DNA of 49,498 nucleotides, taken from positions 1 through 49,498 of the forward strand of contig DVNB01000099.1 in NCBI GenBank assembly GCA_018714695.1, written 5' to 3'. How positions within the stretch are numbered: the stretch's first letter is position 1; every line of letters starts with the position of its first letter. Shown here in pieces: positions 43,769-49,498 of this stretch. The DNA comes from Candidatus Ornithomonoglobus merdipullorum (lineage in GTDB: Bacteria > Bacillota > Clostridia > UBA1381). Made by a program: the position numbers and the translations under genes. The notes below the pieces were generated by a model. The model made no database searches. It was given only the letters and a program-made list of their open reading frames with translations, and had not been told where the DNA came from.

Positions 43769-43806
43769 AACACCCGATACGGCATATTGCAGCCGTACCG
43801 GGTGTT
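43769..43806. terminator. Terminator between beta-helix gene and lepA
   Basis: AACACCCGATACGGC and GCCGTACCGGGTGTT pair at 14 of 15 positions with an 8-nt loop. T-rich sequence follows on the minus strand. Confidence 0.75.
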
Positions 43807-43813
43807 CTGTTTA

Positions 43814-45625
43814 TCAGCTGTCGAGCTTCAGCACCGACATGAACGCCTCCTGCGGCACCTCTACGGAGCCGACCTGGCGCATTCTCTTCTTTCCTTCCTT
43901 CTGCTTTTCAAGCAGCTTCTTCTTACGCGATATATCTCCGCCGTAGCACTTTGCAAGCACGTCCTTGCGCAGTGCTTTGATAGTCTCTCTGGCTATTATC
44001 TTTGAGCCTATTGCTGCCTGTATAGGCACCTCAAAGAGCTGACGGGGGATAACTTCTTTCAGCTTTTCACACATTTTTCTTCCGCGGCTGTAGGCGCTGT
44101 CCTTGAATACGATGAACGAAAGCGCATCCACGGCTTCGCCGTTTAAGAGTATGTCAAGCTTCACAAGCGACGACGGCTTATAGCCGGAAAGCTCATAGTC
44201 GAATGACGCATAACCGCGGGTCCTGGACTTCAGAGCGTCAAAGAAATCGTAGATTATTTCGTTGAGCGGCAGCTCATAGTGTATTTCCGCCCTCGTTTCG
44301 TCGAGATATTCCATATGCTTGTATATACCGCGGCGTTCCTGACACAATTCCATAACGTTGCCCACGTAGTCCTTTGGTACCATTATCGATGCCTTTGCCA
44401 TCGGCTCCTCCATATGCTCTATCTCCGCCGGATTCGGGAGATTGGACGGATTGTCGCAGAGAACCATTTCGCCGTTCGTCTTGTAGACTCTGTATACAAC
44501 GCTCGGAGCCGTTGTTATAAGGTCGAGATCGTATTCGCGTTCGAGTCTCTCCTGTATTATTTCGAGATGCAAAAGCCCCAAAAAGCCGCAGCGGAATCCG
44601 AAGCCCAGAGCAGCCGAGGTCTCGGGCTCGAACATCAGTGCAGCATCGTTTAGCTGCAGTTTCATGAGTGCTTCCTTAAGATCCTCGTAATGCGCGCCGT
44701 CTGCCGGATATATTCCGCAGTATACCATAGGATTTACCTTTTTATAGCCGGGCAGCGGCTCGGATGCGGGATCTGCAACCGTTGTTACGGTATCGCCGAC
44801 ACGTGTATCCTGTATATTTTTTATGCTTGCCGCTATATATCCGACGTCGCCCGCGGAGAGCTTGTCGGTCCTTATGAGACCGGACGGATGCATCCTTCCG
44901 ACCTCGACTACGTCGAATTCCGCGCCTGTAGCCATCATTCTGATGCGCGTGCCGGCCTTCAGTGAGCCTTCTTTTACACGTACATAAACTATTACGCCGC
45001 GGTAGCTGTCATAATATGAATCGAATATCAGAGCCTTCAATGGTGCGCTCGGGTCACCTGTTGGCGCGGGTATCTTCTCGACTATCTCTTCAAGCACCTG
45101 TTCTACGTTAAGACCTGTCTTAGCGCTGATCTGCGGCGCATCCTCAGCGGGTATGCCGATTATGTCCTCTATCTCGTGTATTGTCGCTTCGGGGTTTGCC
45201 GAAGGAAGATCGATCTTGTTTATGACCGGAACGACTTCAAGATCATGATCTATCGCGAGATATGTGTTTGCAAGTGTCTGCGCCTCTATGCCCTGCGATG
45301 CATCAACGACAAGTATCGCACCCTCGCAGGCCGCGAGACTCCTCGATACCTCGTAGTTGAAATCGACATGTCCGGGTGTGTCTATGAGATTGAAGATATA
45401 TTCCTCTCCATTTTTGCGCGTATATTTGAGTGTTACGGCATGAGCCTTTATCGTTATGCCGCGTTCGCGCTCAAGATCCATGTCGTCAAGGATCTGATCC
45501 TCCATATCGCGGGCTTCGACCTCACCCGTGAGTTCCAGAAGTCTGTCCGCGAGAGTCGACTTACCATGATCGATATGCGCGATTATACAAAAGTTACGAA
45601 TATTGTCCTGTTTCTTTTCTGCCAT
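43814..45625 (-). CDS. lepA: Elongation factor 4 (LepA)
   Basis: LepA is a ribosome-bound GTPase that back-translocates or rescues stalled elongation and assists assembly. The 603-aa protein shows G1 AHIDHGKST (16-24), G3 DTPGH, G4 NKID and G5 SAKTG, then the EF-G-like domains and a basic C-terminal domain. The ATG follows AGGAGTAG. It is alone on the minus strand. Confidence 0.97.
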   Translation of the reverse strand: MAEKKQDNIRNFCIIAHIDHGKSTLADRLLELTGEVEARDMEDQILDDMDLERERGITIKAHAVTLKYTRKNGEEYIFNLIDTPGHVDFNYEVSRSLAACEGAILVVDASQGIEAQTLANTYLAIDHDLEVVPVINKIDLPSANPEATIHEIEDIIGIPAEDAPQISAKTGLNVEQVLEEIVEKIPAPTGDPSAPLKALIFDSYYDSYRGVIVYVRVKEGSLKAGTRIRMMATGAEFDVVEVGRMHPSGLIRTDKLSAGDVGYIAASIKNIQDTRVGDTVTTVADPASEPLPGYKKVNPMVYCGIYPADGAHYEDLKEALMKLQLNDAALMFEPETSAALGFGFRCGFLGLLHLEIIQERLEREYDLDLITTAPSVVYRVYKTNGEMVLCDNPSNLPNPAEIEHMEEPMAKASIMVPKDYVGNVMELCQERRGIYKHMEYLDETRAEIHYELPLNEIIYDFFDALKSRTRGYASFDYELSGYKPSSLVKLDILLNGEAVDALSFIVFKDSAYSRGRKMCEKLKEVIPRQLFEVPIQAAIGSKIIARETIKALRKDVLAKCYGGDISRKKKLLEKQKEGKKRMRQVGSVEVPQEAFMSVLKLDS

Positions 45626-45665
45626 TTGATCTACTCCTATATTCAGCTTGGGTATTCACAATATA

Positions 45666-45694
45666 AGTATATCATAAAATCACAAGATTTTCAA
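45666..45694 (-). promoter_or_regulatory. lepA promoter
   Basis: On the minus strand TTGAAA (45689-45694), 17 bp and TATACT (45666-45671), 40 bp before the ATG. Confidence 0.75.
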
Positions 45695-45798
45695 CATGTT
45701 TTTGAAGGCGTTTGGCGGGGGAACGGCGCAGTTTCACAATAAATTCATGATTACCTCACAATTATTTTAAAAAGGTGAAAATAATTACGGTAAAAGTA

Positions 45799-45834
45799 TT
45801 GACATTTGGGTTAGGATGTGCTAATATATATTAG
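45799..45834 (+). promoter_or_regulatory. feo promoter with operator candidate
   Basis: TTGACA (45799-45804), 17 bp and TAATAT (45822-45827). The stretch GTTAGGATGTGCTAAT (45810-45825) has inverted TTAG/CTAA arms and CTAATATATATTAG (45821-45834) is a perfect palindrome over the -10. Iron repressors of the DtxR or Fur type could bind here; neither consensus matches fully. Confidence 0.6.
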
Positions 45835-45901
45835 TGGAAACGGATGAAGCGTTAGAGGCACTTCTCCAAAATGAACCTACGCTAAGGAAGGAGTGGTAGC
45901 G

Positions 45902-46111
45902 ATGCCGTTGGCGATGGCTGAAGCCGGAAAAGAGCTTTATATAAAAAAGATCGGCGGCCGTGAGGAGGTCAGGCAGCATCTTGCACAGCTTGGCTTTGTG
46001 GTCGGCGGGATGGTCAAGGTCATTTCTGTAATAGGCGGCAACATAATTGTTCAAGTCAAAGAGTCAAGAATTGCTGTCAGCCGGGAAATGGCTATGAAAA
46101 TTATTGTCTGA
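45902..46111 (+). CDS. feoA: FeoA family protein, first copy
   Basis: FeoA is a small SH3-like cytosolic partner of the FeoB ferrous iron transporter. The 69-aa protein has HLAQLGFVVGGMVKVISVIGGNIIVQVKESRIAVSREMA in the usual order, with VGG and the final beta-strands intact. The start was set at the ATG 8 nt after GGAG. A second FeoA follows after 29 nt. Confidence 0.9.
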   Translation: MPLAMAEAGKELYIKKIGGREEVRQHLAQLGFVVGGMVKVISVIGGNIIVQVKESRIAVSREMAMKIIV

Positions 46112-46140
46112 TTAGACATACGGAAAGGTAGGGTAATAAT

Positions 46141-46362
46141 ATGAAAACTTTGCAGCAGTCTAAAGTGGGCGACACGGCTGTCGTTAAAAAGCTGCACGGC
46201 GACGGAGCGGTAAGACGCCGCATAATGGACATGGGTATAACCAAGGGCGTTGAGGTGTATATCAGAAAGCTTGCGCCGCTCGGGGATCCTATAGAGGTCA
46301 ATGTGCGCGGCTACGAGCTTTCGATCCGCAAAAGCGATGCGCAGATGATAGAGATAGTTTGA
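46141..46362 (+). CDS. feoA: FeoA family protein, second copy
   Basis: The 73-aa protein shows KKLHGDGAVRRRIMDMGITKGVEVYI, APLGDPIEVNVRGYELSIRKSDA, the canonical FeoA core. It is more typical than the first copy and differs strongly from it, so the two may have different partners on FeoB. The ATG follows AAAGGTAGGG. A 170-nt spacer precedes feoB. Confidence 0.92.
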   Translation: MKTLQQSKVGDTAVVKKLHGDGAVRRRIMDMGITKGVEVYIRKLAPLGDPIEVNVRGYELSIRKSDAQMIEIV

Positions 46363-46448
46363 AGTGCATAGTTATGCGGGGCATTGGTTTTGATTACCCG
46401 GGAACTTCATATATGGACAGCAACGGCGGTACATATAAATGCTTCGTT

Positions 46449-46508
46449 GGGTTAATGTGATCTAACATATGATATTGAAGGGTAATGATCGGATAGGCAG
46501 GCTATCCG
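46449..46508 (+). promoter_or_regulatory. Repeat of the feo box plus hairpin before feoB
   Basis: GTTAATGTGATCTAAC (46451-46466) has GTTA/TAAC arms like the feoA box and is embedded in GGGTTA-ATGTG-CTAA-ATAT sequence shared with it. A CGGATAG/CTATCCG hairpin (46490-46508) follows. It may be a second iron-controlled site. No clear -35 was found. Confidence 0.45.
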
Positions 46509-46532
46509 TTAAAAAAGATAAGGAGCATGAAA

Positions 46533-49025
46533 ATGGAATATAAAATTGCGTTAGCAGGTAATCCGAACTGCGGTAAAACAACGCTTTTCAACGCGCTCAC
46601 AGGCTCGTCACAATATGTGGGAAACTGGCCGGGAGTCACGGTTGAAAAGAAAGAGGGTAAGCTTAAGAACCATAAGGACGTGACGGTCACGGACCTTCCG
46701 GGTATATACTCGCTCTCTCCGTACACTCTTGAAGAAGTTGTTGCAAGAAACTACTTGATAAATGAGCGTCCGGATGCTATACTTAATATTATAGACGGTA
46801 CGAACATAGAGAGAAATCTTTATCTCACAACTCAGCTTTGCGAGCTCGGTATCCCGGTAGTGTGTGCGGTAAATATGATAGATATCGTAAAGAAAAACGG
46901 TGATGTTATAAAGCTTGATGTGCTTGCAAAGGAGCTGGGTGTAAAGGTCTGCGAGATCTCTGCGCTTAAGGGCACGGGAATAAATCAGGCTATCGATATG
47001 GTCGTGGAAGCGGCAAAGTCGGGCAAGTCGATACCGCATCACACCTTTGAGGGACCGATCGAGCATGCCATAGCTCATATCGAGGAGGCTGCGCTGCATG
47101 ATCTTCCGGAAGAACAGCAGAGATGGTTTGCGATAAAGATATTTGAGCGTGACGAGAAGGTACTGCAGCAGCTCAATATCCCGCAGGCAACATTGAAGCA
47201 TATCGAGAGCGATATTGCTGCATGTGAGAAAGAGCTTGACGATGATGCTGAATCGCTTATCACTGCGGCGCGTTATGACGAGATCGCTGGCATAATAAAG
47301 AAGTGTTATAAGAAAAAGAACAAGGGTTCGCTTTCTACCTCCGATAAGGTGGATAAGATAGTTACCAACAGGATACTGGCGCTGCCGATATTCGCGGTGA
47401 TAATGTTCGTTGTCTACTGGGTAGCCATGGGACCGTTCGGTTCAATGATGACCGACTGGGCGAATGACGGACTTTTCGGATATGGTTGGCATCTGTTCGG
47501 AATAGGCAGCTCGGCATACGAGGAGGCATCCGGAGAATATGAGACCGAGATGGCAAAGATCGACGCGTTCATTGAGACCGCGGGCGAGGAAGGCATAGAT
47601 ACAGAGGCGGTAAGCGCGGCGCTGGAAGCTGAGGAGATGACTGCCGAGGACGAGGCTGCGATAGATCTATTCCTTACAGAGGCGGCAAATGTGAGCGCAG
47701 AGCTTGAGCTTACCGACGAGGAGGGGACTGTAACAGATACTCTTACGGTGGCGCTTGCAGATTTTGAATCGGCGCTTGAGGCTGAAGAGCCGGATCCTGC
47801 CGATTACGGCGTATGGGTACCTGGAGTTCCGGTGCTTATAGAGGCTCCGCTTGAGGCTGCCGGAACGGCTGACTGGCTCAGCGGACTTATACTTGACGGT
47901 ATCGTAGGCGGTGTAGGAGCGGTACTCGGATTCGTGCCGCAGATGCTAATACTCTTCTTTATGCTCTGCATACTTGAAGATATAGGTTACATGGCGCGTG
48001 TGGCGTTCATCATGGACAGAATATTCCGCCGTTTCGGGCTTTCGGGAAAGAGTTTTATCCCGATGCTCATAGGTACGGGATGCGGTGTTCCGGGCGTTAT
48101 GGCTTCGAGAACTATCGAGCAGGACAGAGACCGTAAGATGACTATAATGACGACCTGCTTCATTCCGTGCGGTGCGAAAATGCCTATCATTGGTCTTATT
48201 GCGGGCGCACTCTTCGGCGGCAGCGGAATGGTTGCAGTAAGCGCATACTTTATAGGTGTTGCGGCGATAGTTGTATCTGGTATAATCCTCAAGAAAACAA
48301 AGCCGTTCGCGGGCGAGCCGGCGCCGTTCGTAATGGAGCTTCCGGCTTATCATATACCGTCGGCAGGAAATGTGCTGAGAGGCACATGGGAGCGCGGCTG
48401 GAGCTTTATTAAGAGAGCCGGTACGGTCATACTCCTTTCATCGATACTTCTGTGGTTCCTCCAGGGCTTCGGATTTACGGACGGAAGTTTCGGAATGGTT
48501 GAGGACAACAATACGAGTCTCCTTGCGTCGATCGGACGTATCGCGGCGCCGATATTTGCACCGCTCGGCTGGGGCGACTGGAAGGCAACCGTTGCTACGG
48601 TCACAGGACTTATCGCGAAAGAGAACGTTGTTGCCACATTCGGAGTGCTCTACGGCTTTGCAGAGGTGGCAGAGAACGGTGATGAGATTTGGGGCAGCCT
48701 CGGCGGCGACTTCACAGCGATCTCGGCATACAGTTTCATGATATTCAACCTGCTTTGTGCACCGTGCTTCGCGGCTATGGGAGCTATAAAGCGTGAGATG
48801 AACAATGCAAAGTGGACATGGTTTGCTATCGGTTACATGTGTGTATTTGCGTATGTTATATCGCTTATAGTATATCAGATAGGCGGCCTTATCACAGGCG
48901 AGATCGGTTTCGGAGTAGGAACGATAGCTGCAGTAATACTTATAGCCGCTATTATCTGGCTTCTGTTCAGAAAAGGATACGAGGTAAAGAACGTCAATTC
49001 ACTGAGAGCTGTTGACGCTGTCTGA
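46533..49025 (+). CDS. feoB: Ferrous iron transporter FeoB with extra acidic loop
   Basis: FeoB imports Fe2+ across the membrane, controlled by its GTPase domain. The 830-aa protein has G1 GNPNCGKTT (9-17), G2 with WPGVTVE, G3 DLPG and G4 NMID, then about nine to ten helices with FIPMLIGTGCGVPG and TTCFIPCGAKMP. Between the first two helices (about 325-436) lies a roughly 110-residue Asp/Glu/Ala-rich insertion that usual FeoB lacks. The ATG at 46533 was chosen because the earlier ATG (46527) lies only one base from GGAG. Confidence 0.95.
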   Translation: MEYKIALAGNPNCGKTTLFNALTGSSQYVGNWPGVTVEKKEGKLKNHKDVTVTDLPGIYSLSPYTLEEVVARNYLINERPDAILNIIDGTNIERNLYLTTQLCELGIPVVCAVNMIDIVKKNGDVIKLDVLAKELGVKVCEISALKGTGINQAIDMVVEAAKSGKSIPHHTFEGPIEHAIAHIEEAALHDLPEEQQRWFAIKIFERDEKVLQQLNIPQATLKHIESDIAACEKELDDDAESLITAARYDEIAGIIKKCYKKKNKGSLSTSDKVDKIVTNRILALPIFAVIMFVVYWVAMGPFGSMMTDWANDGLFGYGWHLFGIGSSAYEEASGEYETEMAKIDAFIETAGEEGIDTEAVSAALEAEEMTAEDEAAIDLFLTEAANVSAELELTDEEGTVTDTLTVALADFESALEAEEPDPADYGVWVPGVPVLIEAPLEAAGTADWLSGLILDGIVGGVGAVLGFVPQMLILFFMLCILEDIGYMARVAFIMDRIFRRFGLSGKSFIPMLIGTGCGVPGVMASRTIEQDRDRKMTIMTTCFIPCGAKMPIIGLIAGALFGGSGMVAVSAYFIGVAAIVVSGIILKKTKPFAGEPAPFVMELPAYHIPSAGNVLRGTWERGWSFIKRAGTVILLSSILLWFLQGFGFTDGSFGMVEDNNTSLLASIGRIAAPIFAPLGWGDWKATVATVTGLIAKENVVATFGVLYGFAEVAENGDEIWGSLGGDFTAISAYSFMIFNLLCAPCFAAMGAIKREMNNAKWTWFAIGYMCVFAYVISLIVYQIGGLITGEIGFGVGTIAAVILIAAIIWLLFRKGYEVKNVNSLRAVDAV

Positions 49026-49094
49026 ATAAAAAAGAATGACCCGGGCGCACGTGTCAGACGCCCGGATCGAAATATAAGAGCGGGAGGTGCTTTT

Positions 49095-49250
49095 ATGGGA
49101 ACTGTGATAGTAGCGGTGATAGTTGCCGCACTGGTCGGATTAGTTGTTTACAAGCTGATAAAAGACAAAAAGGCGGGGAAGGGAAGCTGCAGCTGCGGAG
49201 ACGGATGCGGCTCATGCCTGAACGCATGTCATTGCCACCCGCATAAATAA
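49095..49250 (+). CDS. FeoB-associated Cys-rich membrane protein
   Basis: The 51-aa protein starts after GGGAGGTGC and has one N-terminal membrane helix (about 3-20), then a Lys-rich stretch and a Cys-rich tail CSCGDGCGSCLNACHCH with six Cys and several His. This is the FeoB-associated Cys-rich family. It could hand Fe2+ to or from FeoB, a known family inference. It follows feoB by 69 nt. Confidence 0.9.
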   Translation: MGTVIVAVIVAALVGLVVYKLIKDKKAGKGSCSCGDGCGSCLNACHCHPHK

Positions 49251-49282
49251 GCATACTGCTTTAATCTCAAATATACTTTCGT

Positions 49283-49320
49283 AAAAGGACTGCGGCATAT
49301 ATGCTGTGGTCCTTTTATAA
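49283..49320 (+). terminator. Terminator of the feo operon
   Basis: AAAAGGACTGCGGCAT and ATGCTGTGGTCCTTTT form a 16-bp stem with G-T pairs, ending in a T run. The other side is A-rich, so it may serve both strands. Confidence 0.8.
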
Positions 49321-49440
49321 TTGATATGATTTATGTTAGCTTTTCCTCAAAGTTTGATTTATCCATATCTGTCTCCTGTTTTTTTAGCTCTGGGGGTTCA
49401 GTTATATAGCCGCAAAAATAGGGAAAAGGTTCGATCAGGC

Positions 49441-49469
49441 TTGAAAATCAATAAAACGTATGTTATAAT
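49441..49469 (+). promoter_or_regulatory. Promoter for a gene beyond the window
   Basis: TTGAAA (49441-49446), 17 bp and TATAAT (49464-49469). No start codon with a ribosome site is seen before the window ends. Confidence 0.65.
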
Positions 49470-49498
49470 AAATTTTAGAAAATTGTATTAATGTCAAG

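Noticed and set aside
46374-46460. 28-codon ORF between feoA and feoB
   Set aside because: No ribosome site; it overlaps the candidate regulatory box. Conservation would be needed.
49331-49366. 11-codon minus ORF with a good AGGAGA site
   Set aside because: Too short to support without conservation data.
1-49498. tRNA or rRNA genes
   Set aside because: No cloverleaf with a TTCGA-type T-loop or rRNA-like sequence was recognised by eye; a covariance search would settle it.

Overview
The window is a gene-dense chromosomal segment from an anaerobic Bacillota bacterium of the class Clostridia. The evidence is an IspH-ribosomal protein S1 fusion, an HPr with both His15 and Ser46, a ParB/Noc-family gene beside rsmG, a HutP-family regulator, an oxygen-sensitive pyruvate formate-lyase (PFL) system, FeoA/FeoA/FeoB with a Cys-rich FeoB partner, secreted carbohydrate esterases and BspA-type repeat proteins. 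Shine-Dalgarno sites and TTGACA/TATAAT promoters are easy to read. No rRNA, tRNA, transposase, phage gene or CRISPR array was seen. Genus and species cannot be fixed from the sequence.

Layout. 1-4.1 kb: a trio of small unknown genes (+), then a secreted 912-aa protein with two small satellite ORFs (-). 4.5-7.7 kb: a cinnamoyl-esterase-like hydrolase (+), then an AgrC/AgrA-like sensor kinase and LytTR regulator pair (-) with a candidate self-binding site. 8.0-12.4 kb: a 1474-aa secreted protein with two SGNH esterase domains. 12.4-17.0 kb (-): proB, a ParB/Noc-family gene, and the operon DJ-1/PfpI, 5-formyl-THF cyclo-ligase, tatD, rsmG. 17.0-25.5 kb (+): pncC, recA, ptsH, then uvrC, pgeF, a solute-binding lipoprotein, a YhiN-type flavoprotein and a HutP-family gene. 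A tandem hairpin repeat block follows at 25.49-25.88 kb. 26.1-29.8 kb (+): aroH, cmk, plsC, ispH-rpsA.

29.9-34.5 kb (+): an apparent operon of two MarR regulators, citrate synthase, a DUF1538 membrane protein and a double-length P-II-like protein. 34.7-37.2 kb: a secreted LRR/beta-helix protein. 37.4-40.9 kb: a split pyruvate formate-lyase. Its catalytic subunit, a separate 77-aa glycyl-radical subunit, a 61-aa extra protein and the activating enzyme lie in order. 41-43.8 kb: an AraC regulator divergent from a cytosolic beta-helix enzyme resembling GH141. 43.8-45.6 kb (-): lepA. 45.8-49.3 kb (+): the feoA-feoA-feoB iron uptake operon.

Together the genes suggest a fermentative, carbohydrate-degrading anaerobe that takes up Fe2+ and makes acetyl-CoA plus formate by PFL. 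The most unusual items are the two-polypeptide PFL with its extra small protein, the covarying hairpin repeats behind the HutP-family gene, the MarR/citrate synthase/DUF1538/P-II operon and the candidate LytTR operator.
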